64,000 nt of DNA. Source: CAIUGU01 sp040080215 (GTDB taxonomy: Bacteria > Pseudomonadota > Gammaproteobacteria > Steroidobacterales > Steroidobacteraceae). This document shows positions 1-6,112 of the stretch, piece by piece (the stretch's first letter is position 1; each line of letters starts with the position of its first letter). The position numbers were made by a program, and so were the translations under genes. The stretch is taken from assembly GCA_040080215.1 (NCBI GenBank), contig JBEBIT010000009.1, forward strand, positions 1 to 64,000. Reading direction: 5' to 3'. The notes under the pieces were generated by a model. The model was not told the origin of the DNA and did no database searches. It saw nothing but the letters and a program-made list of their open reading frames with translations.

Positions 1-183
1 CCAACTACATTGGCAAATAGCCCGGACGGGCAAGTCAGAGGAGACGAGTCAGACTCTGGCCTGCTGGCGTCAGCCAGCCATTTGCCACGTCTTCGTGGCT
101 TTATCCTCGAAGGGGACTTTTGTCGGAGACCATTTGCTGACGAAGTCGGCCTTCCTATCGGCTACTGCTGGCCTGCTGGCGTG
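1..183. repeat. Palindromic repeat cluster A (cut by window edge)
   Basis: This is a run of short hairpins separated by CAAATGG, or CCATTTG in the other orientation. Examples are CCAACTACATTGG, CCCGGACGGG, CCACGTCTTCGTGG and TCCTCGAAGGGGA. The left half reads mostly in CAAATRG orientation and the right half in CCATTTG orientation, so the cluster is roughly inverted about its centre. The right edge, near 183, cuts into a short reading frame on the minus strand that resembles the start of a ParE-type toxin (181-228). Modules of the same kind recur in clusters B to E. The left end lies outside the window. Confidence 0.75.
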
Positions 184-228
184 AGCCGCTTCGTTGAGAT
201 CCTCGTCCGCCTCGTCCCTGAGCCGGAC
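181..228 (-). pseudogene. ParE/RelE-type toxin remnant (N-terminal fragment)
   Basis: About 16 minus-strand codons read VRLRDEADEDLNEAAH, which resembles the N-terminus of ParE/RelE-family toxins (pattern xxxxxEAxxDLxEAAxWY). It lies exactly where a toxin should follow the antitoxin gene at 510-719, whose last codons form an ATGA overlap that could be the original toxin start. A 273-bp inverted-repeat element (233-505) separates that ATG from the rest of the frame, and repeat cluster A replaces everything after about codon 16. The identification is an inference from a very short stretch plus its position. Confidence 0.4.
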
Positions 229-232
229 ATGC

Positions 233-505
233 AGGGAACCTCTGATTAGCCTATACACGCTCGCGACGGCGAGCCATTTCGTGCAGGGCGAGGCGCGATC
301 GACCGCCGTGTACTGAATGTACACAAGGGAGGAGCAACGCTGCCATGCACGAAATGGATCCCGTCCCGAATGGGTTGCGCCTCTAATCGCCCGCTGCGTC
401 GTTACGGACCTTGCCCATATTCCCGATATGGACTGCGGTCCGATGCCTCGCAGCAGGCAATTGGAGACGCAACGCGAGTGCGTATAGGCTAATCAGAGGT
501 TCCCT
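233..505. mobile_element. MITE-like element with 33-bp terminal inverted repeats
   Basis: The two ends, 233-265 and 473-505, are inverted copies matching at 31 of 33 positions. Each starts AGGGAACCTCTGATTAGCC. The element is 273 bp and has no transposase frame, so it is non-autonomous. It also holds an inner inverted pair (274-284 with 346-356) and a palindrome, GTGTAC-TGAAT-GTACAC, at 308-324. Ends starting GGGAACCTCTGA recall IS5-family insertion sequences, but that is from memory only. No clear target duplication is visible. It sits right at the stop codon of the antitoxin gene at 510-719. Confidence 0.7.
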
Positions 506-509
506 ACCG

Positions 510-719
510 TCATAGTTTCTTGCGTATCTCCGCAATGACATCTTCGGCCGGACGACCGGGGTTCTTGTCGCTTTCGTAGGCGGTGAGACGTGAGTCCAAT
601 TCGGCTGCCTGAGCCGGGGTTAGCGGCAACGACTCGCCATCCGCAGCGATGCTGTCCCACAGCTCGCCGACGAGGCGAATGCGCTCACTGACGGGCAAGG
701 TACGGAGCTTGGCGTTCAT
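510..719 (-). CDS. Addiction-module antitoxin (RelB/ParD-like, unstable antitoxin type)
   Basis: A 69-residue protein of the 'putative addiction module component' type. The N-terminal segment, MNAKLRTLPVSERIRLVGELWDS, matches the usual start of this family, followed by a short linker (LTPAQAAELDSRL) and a basic tail ending IRKKL. Such antitoxins bind their own promoter and block a ParE/RelE-type toxin encoded just downstream. Here the stop codon is part of an ATGA that could have started the toxin, but the MITE-like element begins within a few bases. Only a short toxin-like fragment remains at 181-228, so the antitoxin appears to be an orphan. Confidence 0.75.
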   Translation of the reverse strand: MNAKLRTLPVSERIRLVGELWDSIAADGESLPLTPAQAAELDSRLTAYESDKNPGRPAEDVIAEIRKKL

Positions 720-889
720 GGGCTGATCATACCCGGCACTGACGGGGCCAGAAAGCGGGGAATCGGAGGCATTTGTGCAGAAATGGGGGTAGAGCGTGTC
801 AGGCGTCTGGCGTCGTGCCAGACGCGGAGGTGTTCGAAGGTGGGGGGAGGCATGGCCATTCCGTGGCGGTCAAGAGAGGCGTGAAACCG

Positions 890-908
890 GACGGCTTTGT
901 CAGCCGTC
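890..908 (-). terminator. Possible weak terminator hairpin
   Basis: GACGGCT-GACAA-AGCCGTC (minus strand) forms a 7-bp stem 20 bases past the stop of the CopG-type antitoxin gene. Only a short T tract follows (CGGTTTCA), so termination would be weak. A second small palindrome, CGTCTGGC-GTCGT-GCCAGACG, lies at about 803-823. Confidence 0.3.
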
Positions 909-927
909 GAGCCCTCCGAGTCCCTTC

Positions 928-1206
928 CTAGCTGACATCCTTTAAGGCCTCGTCCAGCAGCTTGCGGGAGACACCCCGCTTCTTCAGTGCGTGCGACAGG
1001 CGCTCGATCACGCCCGGAGCGTAGAGGGCTTCGTCACGGCGGAGGCCTTCGCTGATATAGGACTTGAGCAAAGTCTGGTAACCGGTGAAGCCCTTGTGGG
1101 GAGCGATTGCCTTGAGGCTGTCGACCACGTCTACGGGAATCCTGAGCGTAATGCTGGTGACGGCGCGGTCTTTCTTGAGCCGCTTCTTGAGGGTGTCATT
1201 GAGCAT
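928..1206 (-). CDS. CopG-family (ribbon-helix-helix) antitoxin, orphan
   Basis: A 92-residue protein with a ribbon-helix-helix core at about residues 17-60: TSITLRIPVDVVDSLKAIA is the DNA-binding strand and first helix, and GYQTLLKSYISEGL the second helix. This matches the CopG-type antitoxins (COG5304-like) that, from family knowledge, are usually encoded just after a BrnT-type RNase toxin. No toxin frame is visible on either side. The upstream slot, where BrnT should be, is filled by repeat cluster B (about 1239-1435). Beyond it, at 1477-1495, is a near-perfect palindrome that could be the old operator. Family assignment is fairly sure; the missing partner is an inference. Confidence 0.7.
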   Translation of the reverse strand: MLNDTLKKRLKKDRAVTSITLRIPVDVVDSLKAIAPHKGFTGYQTLLKSYISEGLRRDEALYAPGVIERLSHALKKRGVSRKLLDEALKDVS

Positions 1207-1238
1207 TTGGAACTCGAAAACATTCGATCATCGAAACG

Positions 1239-1435
1239 ATGTTCAAGGTCGGTCGACTCTGTCGACAAGTGGGGCGCTGCCAAGTAGGGCTGACGCCAGG
1301 TGGGGCAAGTGCCAAGCCAGAACCAGAGGAAAGCTGGGCGAACTCTCTCTATCTGGCTTGGCGGAGCCTCACTTGGCGCGAGCCCTACTTGTCGAAGACC
1401 TTTAGCCTCGTAGGGGCAACTTGGCAGTAGCCCCG
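1239..1435. repeat. Palindromic repeat cluster B (CAAGTRGGGC class)
   Basis: This cluster uses a second module type whose spacer is CAAGTAGGGC or CAAGTGGGGC rather than CAAATGG. The left half runs GTCGACTCTGTCGAC, then CAAGTGGGGC, GCTGC, CAAGTAGGGC, TGACGCCA. The right half carries the inverted form (TGGCGGAGCC, GAGCCCTACTTG, GGGGCAACTTGGC). The two halves meet around CCAAGCCAGA (left) and TCTGGCTTGG (right). It lies 33 bases upstream of the CopG antitoxin start. The same module class forms the centre of cluster E. Confidence 0.7.
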
Positions 1436-1476
1436 CACTCCTCGCATGCGCCGCTCGTCCATGAGCCTGCACTCCG

Positions 1477-1495
1477 GTATTTACAATGTCAATAC
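1477..1495. promoter_or_regulatory. Palindromic operator-like site
   Basis: GTATTTACAATGTCAATAC is a 19-bp palindrome with one mismatched pair, in an otherwise featureless AT-richer patch between clusters B and C. On the minus strand it includes TTGACA. Sites of this look are common as autoregulatory operators of toxin-antitoxin promoters. It lies upstream of the CopG antitoxin, with cluster B in between, and could be what is left of that locus' promoter. No convincing -10 box was found. Confidence 0.35.
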
Positions 1496-1588
1496 AGCTG
1501 GTCACCGCCAGACAAGGCAATTTGGACGCGATCCACGCACGAATGCACGTCGGATATCGGGTGGGAATGGGGAGAAATGGGAGGGAGC

Positions 1589-1870
1589 GGGAGCGACCGG
1601 CCGGCTTTGCCGGCAAATGGTCTCCGACAAATGGCCAACTTCGTTGGCAAATAGCCCCGACGGGCAAGCCAGAGTGGAGCCGGATAGAGCAAGAACGACC
1701 GGCCGGCTTTGCCGGCAAATGGCCCCTACGAGGCTAAAGACTGCCGTCAAATGGCCGCTGGCGTATGGTCTAGCGACAAAGAGAGAATTCTGATTTCGTT
1801 TGCTGGCACCGCCAGCCATTTGTCGGAGACCATTTGCCGGCAAAGCCGGCCGGTCGCTCCCTCTCTCTTA
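1589..1870. repeat. Palindromic repeat cluster C, bounded by a perfect 47-bp inverted repeat
   Basis: Bases 1589-1635 and 1815-1861 are perfect inverted copies, 47 bp each, about 180 bp apart. Each arm contains GGGAGCGACCGGCC, the hairpin GCCGGC-TTT-GCCGGC, then AAATGG-TCTCCGAC-AAATGG. Inside lie CCAACTTCGTTGG, CCCCGACGGGC and a second internal copy of the end module at about 1690-1720. The right edge runs into TTACTC, so the stop codon (TAA) of the DUF6929-like gene at 1868-2791 lies at the cluster border. No transposase or other protein frame is present inside. Confidence 0.85.
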
Positions 1871-2791
1871 CTCTCCGCCTCCCATCTCCGATTCCCACAA
1901 TCCTGCCGGCTTCGTCGGGTCGTCGTCGTCGGTGACGAGGAGGACGTGGATGTGGTCGCCGGTGAGGGTGGCGTGGAGGCCTTCGGCTTTGAGGGTGGGA
2001 CTTAACGGTTCGAAGCGCTCTACCTGCGCGGTGCGGGAGAGGATGCCGACGGCGGCGGCGATGCAGGGGCCGTCGTCGAAGGCATTCGATGTGTTCTCGG
2101 CGACGGCGGTGAAGGCGATGCGCCCGTCACTCAACACGGAGGCATCGGTAAAGCCCCACGGAATGCCTTCGATGGAACCGAGATCGACGGGCGTGACGGT
2201 GAACAGCAATGAATCGGGACGGTCATCGCACTCGATGGCGCGAAGGAACGCGTGCAGGTCCAGCGAGACCAGCGCATTGCCGACGTCGCCCTTGTTGCCG
2301 CGCTGGAGCAGCACGAGGTATTGGCCGAAGACAATCGCGCCTTCGATATTGAGCTCGTCGAACGCCTTGTCGATGGGCGCAAAGAGCTTTGAAAGATCGA
2401 GCACTCGCGGCGTGCCTGCGATGGACCCTTTCGCGTTGAGTGCGAGCAGGACGCCCGTGCTGCGGTTGCCCCTGGAGCCCGAGCCGAGCGCGAGCAAGGC
2501 ACCGTGCGGGTATTTCGCAAACTCAGGCAACCTCACCTGCGCCTCGAAGTCCGGCTTCCTGCGTTTGCGCTTCTTCTCCCCGTCCGGCAACTGGCCGTCG
2601 AGCAAACGGATCAGCGTGCCCTCCCCGTCTCCGTGAGTCGGGAATACGCCGAGGTGCAGTTCGTCATCCGCAATCACGTACAGCCGCGAGCCCACGACGA
2701 CGAGACTGCTCGCTGCCGCCAAGTACGCGGGACGGCCAGAGGCGCTGGGCGCGGCAAGAGTGAGGTCGCGGAGTTTGTGGGCGTAAAACAT
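1868..2791 (-). CDS. DUF6929-like protein of unknown function
   Basis: 307 residues without signal peptide or membrane segment. Repeated strand-rich stretches (SLVVVGSRLYVIADDELHLGVF, GALLALGSG, GAIVFGQYLVLLQRG, HIHVLLVTDDDD) look like the blades of a beta-propeller. A basic segment, KKRKRRKPDF, sits near residue 75. The overall pattern recalls the conserved hypothetical family DUF6929, recognised from memory. The gene is bracketed by repeat clusters: the stop codon lies at the edge of cluster C, and the start is only 29 bases from the end of cluster D, so its promoter must lie in or next to cluster D. No function can be assigned. Confidence 0.7.
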   Translation of the reverse strand: MFYAHKLRDLTLAAPSASGRPAYLAAASSLVVVGSRLYVIADDELHLGVFPTHGDGEGTLIRLLDGQLPDGEKKRKRRKPDFEAQVRLPEFAKYPHGALLALGSGSRGNRSTGVLLALNAKGSIAGTPRVLDLSKLFAPIDKAFDELNIEGAIVFGQYLVLLQRGNKGDVGNALVSLDLHAFLRAIECDDRPDSLLFTVTPVDLGSIEGIPWGFTDASVLSDGRIAFTAVAENTSNAFDDGPCIAAAVGILSRTAQVERFEPLSPTLKAEGLHATLTGDHIHVLLVTDDDDPTKPAGLWESEMGGGE

Positions 2792-2819
2792 GGGGAAGAG
2801 GATAAGGCAACGGAGCTAA

Positions 2820-3081
2820 GATAAGAGCAACCGGCTGGCTTCGCCAGCAAATGGTCTTCGACAAATGGCCGGCTGTGCCGGCAAATGGACTACCGTCAAA
2901 TGGTCTCCGACAGATGGCTGGCGTTGCCAGCAGACGGAATCTGGAACCTTCGTTTGTCGCCAGACCGTACGCCCCTCGCCATTTGACGGTAGTCCATTTG
3001 CCAACGGTAGTTGGCCATTTGCGGGCCGCCATTTGCCGGTTTATGCCCTAACCAGGGTACAGAGCCGGCCGGTCGCTCTTA
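2820..3081. repeat. Palindromic repeat cluster D
   Basis: The ends are inverted copies: GATAAGAGCAACCGGCTGGC at 2820 and, reading inward on the other strand, TAAGAGCGACCGGCCGGC from 3081. An inner pair, AAATGG-ACTACCGTC-AAATGG at 2882-2902 and its exact complement at 2980-3000, is 21 bp and perfect. Other modules are GCTGGCTTCGCCAGC, GCCGGCTGTGCCGGC, CCAACGGTAGTTGG and TCTCCGAC. The right terminus supplies the TAA stop of the dehydrogenase gene at 3079-4578, so gene end and element end coincide. Confidence 0.85.
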
Positions 3082-4578
3082 CTCCGCCAGCTTCCTGATC
3101 ATTCCGTCCTGCCTCGACGTCAGGTAGAGCTCGCCGTCGCGGCCTTGGCTGAGCATGAGGTCGGCGCGGGCGACGGTGTCGCCCAGGGTGCGTTCGATGA
3201 GTTCGCGCAGCGACGTGTAGACGGGATTGCCGCGGGCGTCGCGGGTGAAGAGTTGCACTTCTTCGATCGGGGCGACGGTGCTCGGGATGCCGTCGTCGGC
3301 GGCTTTCAACGCGGCGAGGTCCGTGGCGAAGATGCGGCCGCGGTTGATGTCGCCGAAGATGAACTTGTTACGCAGCGCGGCGATGCGGCCGCGGTACGCG
3401 AAGCCGCTGCTGATGGCGGGGCCTTCGTTGTGGTCGTACATCGCGACCGGATAAATGAACTCATCCTTGGTGCGGCCCGACAGCACGTCGGCGGGCAGTG
3501 CGTACAGCTGGTTGAGTGCGCCGCCGGGGCGAATCATGCCGTTCTCCCACAGGCCTTCGCGCTTCATCCAGCCGTAGTTGCCGCCGTTGTGGACGATGTT
3601 CACCTCTTCGACATTGTTCATGCCGATGTCCGTCGCGAACATCGTGCCGTCGACCGGATCCCACGACAGGCGGTGCGCGTTGCGGAAGCCGTAGGCGTAG
3701 ATCTCGCCGAGCGTGGCCGGGTTGTTGTCGGCGGCGAATTTGTTGCTGGGTGGAACAGTGTAGTCGCCGAGGCCCTTCGTGCCTTTCGACTCGGAGGGGC
3801 TGCGTGGATCGATGCGGAGGATCGATGTGACGACGGTGTCGAGGCGCTGCGTCTGGCCGGGGTTGTTGGCCTTGGGGCCGCCGCCGTTGCTGAAGCCGTA
3901 GTCGCTGCCGCTGGTGTAGAGCAGGCCGTAGTCCGCGTCGCCGGGCTTCGCGGCCGTATTGAAGCCGACGTAGCCCATCGGGTGCGTGAGGTTCTGGACG
4001 ATGTGGGCGACGCGCAGCAGCTCGCGACGCTTGCCTGTGAACGTGGCAGCGGCGGGATTGTCGGCGCGCCACTCGGTGATGATGTTGTGATACGTGGCTT
4101 CCGCTGCCGTGTAGGTCGGCGGCACGAAGTTCGGTGCGACGGGATTGTCGGGCCCGCGTTCAGCGTGCACGGTGTAGAACAGACCGTTGCGCGCGAAGTC
4201 CGGATGGAAGTCGAAGCCGCTCAGGCCGCTGACCAGCCGGTTGTACACGGCGAGCGGAAACAGCTCCGCGGCATTCAGGTACATCGACGGCTTGTTGTCT
4301 TTGTCCAGCAGGTAGATGAAGCCGCGCGAATCGTTGACGAAGCGACGACCGTCGGCGAGCTCGCGCACATAGTTGGGACGCGCCCAGCCTGTCGGCGTGA
4401 CGTCCTGGTCAGCTGGCCGCAGCCGACGCGTTTCCGGCAAGCGCGCGACGTCGCGGACTTCCACCTGCAATCCCTTCTTCTCGATGCGCTCCGGGATGGG
4501 GTCGGTGACCTGGGCGAGCAACGCGGTGGGCGACAACACGAGCAAGACAGCGGCAACGATCGGAGTGCGGAGGGGCAT
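3079..4578 (-). CDS. PQQ-dependent sugar dehydrogenase family protein (glucose/sorbosone dehydrogenase fold), secreted
   Basis: 499 residues from the start chosen here, which gives a clean signal peptide (MPLRTPIVAAVLLVLSPTALLAQ). An in-frame extension upstream to 4737 only reads through repeat cluster E and is rejected. The body has the features of the glucose/sorbosone dehydrogenase propeller: GLSGFDFHPDF, GPDNPV, NLTHPMGYVGFN, GEIYAYGFRNAHRLSWDP, DIGMNNVEEVNIVHNGGNYGW and ISSGFAYRG. Members are periplasmic and oxidise sugars or related alcohols with PQQ. The exact substrate cannot be read from sequence. It is flanked by repeat clusters D (at its stop) and E (77 bases upstream of its start). 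Confidence 0.8.
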   Translation of the reverse strand: MPLRTPIVAAVLLVLSPTALLAQVTDPIPERIEKKGLQVEVRDVARLPETRRLRPADQDVTPTGWARPNYVRELADGRRFVNDSRGFIYLLDKDNKPSMYLNAAELFPLAVYNRLVSGLSGFDFHPDFARNGLFYTVHAERGPDNPVAPNFVPPTYTAAEATYHNIITEWRADNPAAATFTGKRRELLRVAHIVQNLTHPMGYVGFNTAAKPGDADYGLLYTSGSDYGFSNGGGPKANNPGQTQRLDTVVTSILRIDPRSPSESKGTKGLGDYTVPPSNKFAADNNPATLGEIYAYGFRNAHRLSWDPVDGTMFATDIGMNNVEEVNIVHNGGNYGWMKREGLWENGMIRPGGALNQLYALPADVLSGRTKDEFIYPVAMYDHNEGPAISSGFAYRGRIAALRNKFIFGDINRGRIFATDLAALKAADDGIPSTVAPIEEVQLFTRDARGNPVYTSLRELIERTLGDTVARADLMLSQGRDGELYLTSRQDGMIRKLAE

Positions 4579-4654
4579 GGCGGATCCTCGCGGTGAAAGG
4601 AGAGGACGACCGCGCGACTTTGCCAATGAGGGGGAGAGAGGGCAAGTCAAGAAG

Positions 4655-5052
4655 AGATAAGAAAGACCGGCCGGCTTCGCCGGCAAATGGCGTCCCGCAA
4701 ATCGCCAGCTCTGCTGGCAAATGGCCCAGACGGGCAAGTCAGAAGGGAAGATCGAAGAGATGGGCTCACGCCAAGTAGGGCTTTCGCCAGGTCGGTCTGC
4801 GACAAGTAGGGCTACCGCCAGGCCAGACTCGGAATCGTCCAGTCTTTCTGTCTACCCATCTGGCTTGGCGGTAGCCCTACTTGGCGGAGCCCTACCTGCG
4901 CCAGCTTACTTGGCGACAGCCCCTCTCCGGACTTCTGCCTCCGCCTCTGGCTTGCCCGTCCGGGCTTTATCCCCGAAGGGGACTTTTGCCAACGGTAGTT
5001 GGCCATTTGTCGGAGACCATTTGCCAACAGAGTTGGCCGGTTGCTCTTATCC
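4655..5052. repeat. Palindromic repeat cluster E with a nested second class
   Basis: The outer ends are GATAAGAAAGACCGGCC at 4655 and the inverse of GATAAGAGCAACCGGC ending at 5052. The outer arms carry CAAATGG-type modules (GCCGGCTTCGCCGGC, CCAGCTCTGCTGG, CCCAGACGGGC on the left; CCCGTCCGGGC, TCCCCGAAGGGGA, CCAACGGTAGTTGG, CCAACAGAGTTGG on the right). The middle, about 4765-4925, is an inverted repeat of the CAAGTAGGGC class: CAAGTAGGGCTACCGCCA at 4803-4820 has an exact inverted copy at 4866-4883. One class is thus nested inside the other. The right end lies 14 bases from the 3' end of tRNA-Thr. Confidence 0.85.
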
Positions 5053-5066
5053 GATCTGGGAAGGAA

Positions 5067-5142
5067 TGGTGCCGGCTGCAGGAGTCGAACCCGCGACCCA
5101 CGGTTTACAAAACCGTTGCTCTACCAACTGAGCTAAGCCGGC
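5067..5142 (-). tRNA. tRNA-Thr (UGU)
   Basis: A complete 76-nt cloverleaf with encoded CCA. The acceptor stem is GCCGGCT paired with AGCCGGC, the D arm contains GCTCAGTTGGTAGAGC, the anticodon stem is ACGGT/ACCGT with loop TTTGTAA giving anticodon TGT, and the T arm contains GGTTCGACTCC. In many gammaproteobacteria this tRNA sits in a Tyr-Gly-Thr-tufB cluster near birA. Here birA and coaX are present upstream but the rest of the cluster is absent. The 3' end borders repeat cluster E and the accessory stretch. Confidence 0.97.
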
Positions 5143-5223
5143 AACGGGGAAGCCTGTGCAGAGGTTTCCACGGGGCGCGCATTGTAATCCGCCCTTGCCC
5201 TTCAATTACAGCTCAATTTCTCA

Positions 5224-6018
5224 CTACGGCGCGGCGGGTGCCTCGGGTACCGCGGCTTCCGCGCCCTGCTCCGAGCCCTCCGGGCAGGCCCTGAATTCGA
5301 GTCGCACGATCTTGCCGGGCTGGGTCTGGAGGACCGCGGCGTCAAAGAGGGCGCCGGGCGCGGGCAAGTCGACGTCAAGCCAGTAGACGGAACCCGCTCG
5401 CTTTCGGTCCGCGAGTTGCGCGTCGTATCCGAGCGCCTTGATTTCCTCTACGCGGCGCTGGGCGCGCGCCGCGTCGTTGAAGACACCCAGGGACAAGGTA
5501 TTCGCCGGCTCCGAGCCGGGCAGGATGTAGGCATCCGAGATGCCTCGCTGCGCGAGGTCGGCAAGTACCTTCTCGGCTGCTTCACGACTGGCGAGGTTCT
5601 GCACGCTGACCCAGTAGCCGAGCCAGACATCCCCTTGGTCCACCCTTTGCCGGGATGCGTAGCCGGCAGTCTGCAAGGCGGCCGACGCCTGCACTGCCTC
5701 GGCCAGATCGCGGAAAGCCCCGACACTCACGCACTGCAATTCGCCTGGCGCGCCCACGACCGGGTTCGCGGCGGACGTCAGCTCTGCGGGTGGCAGCGAG
5801 GCATCGCCTTGCGTGCCGGCAACCAGCGCGGGATCGATGGCGGGGCTCGTGCTCCGCGCCGCGGTCCCTTTCGCCTCGGTGGAAAGCACGAGCCGGGGAG
5901 CAGAAGAAGCACCGACCTTGGCGGCGAGCTCCGCGCGCGGCGACCGGGTATCGACCAATTGCGACCACCCGAGGAACCCCAGGTTTGCGAGGATCAGTAA
6001 AAGCGCAACGGCTCGCAT
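5224..6018 (-). CDS. SPOR-domain membrane-anchored protein
   Basis: 264 residues. An N-terminal hydrophobic anchor (MRAVALLLILANLGFLGWSQL) is followed by an Ala/Pro/Ser-rich linker to about residue 90. Then come two SPOR-like halves: QCVSVGAFRDLAEAVQASAALQTAGY and TLSLGVFNDAARAQRRVEEIKALGYDAQL. SPOR domains bind denuded septal peptidoglycan, so a cell-envelope role near the division site is likely. A conserved SPOR gene is typically found after birA-coaX in gammaproteobacteria, as here. A gap of 94 bases separates it from coaX. Confidence 0.85.
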   Translation of the reverse strand: MRAVALLLILANLGFLGWSQLVDTRSPRAELAAKVGASSAPRLVLSTEAKGTAARSTSPAIDPALVAGTQGDASLPPAELTSAANPVVGAPGELQCVSVGAFRDLAEAVQASAALQTAGYASRQRVDQGDVWLGYWVSVQNLASREAAEKVLADLAQRGISDAYILPGSEPANTLSLGVFNDAARAQRRVEEIKALGYDAQLADRKRAGSVYWLDVDLPAPGALFDAAVLQTQPGKIVRLEFRACPEGSEQGAEAAVPEAPAAP

Positions 6019-6112
6019 CGGCTATCCGGTCTGTGTTGAGGTCTGGGGCCGCAAGGCTCGCATCATACACGACACCGATTTGCCGCTCTTTGCGTCGCGG
6101 AGGGGCGACCTT

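Noticed and set aside
1206..1240. Possible C-terminal remnant of a BrnT toxin just before the CopG antitoxin
   Set aside because: The frame ending at an ATG-TGA overlap (VSMIECFRVPNAQ) does not resemble BrnT ends clearly enough.
1131..1718. Long minus-strand frame through clusters B and C (195 codons)
   Set aside because: It translates the repeats (PAKPAGRS-type wording recurring in every cluster) and partly overlaps the antitoxin gene in another frame. Such proteins are artefacts of the palindromes.
1800..2636. 278-codon plus-strand frame opposite the DUF6929-like gene
   Set aside because: Antisense shadow beginning inside repeat cluster C, Ser/Arg/Pro-rich without structure.
3145..4596. 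483-codon plus-strand frame opposite the dehydrogenase gene
   Set aside because: A high-GC antisense shadow: the minus strand shows a clear dehydrogenase sequence and signal peptide, and the plus frame has no recognisable domain.
4579..4737. N-terminal extension of the PQQ-type dehydrogenase
   Set aside because: It reads through cluster E; the downstream ATG gives a proper signal peptide.
1..5052. Repeats taken as a CRISPR array
   Set aside because: Unit sizes vary, spacers are not unique DNA of constant length, halves are inverted rather than tandem, and no cas gene is seen.
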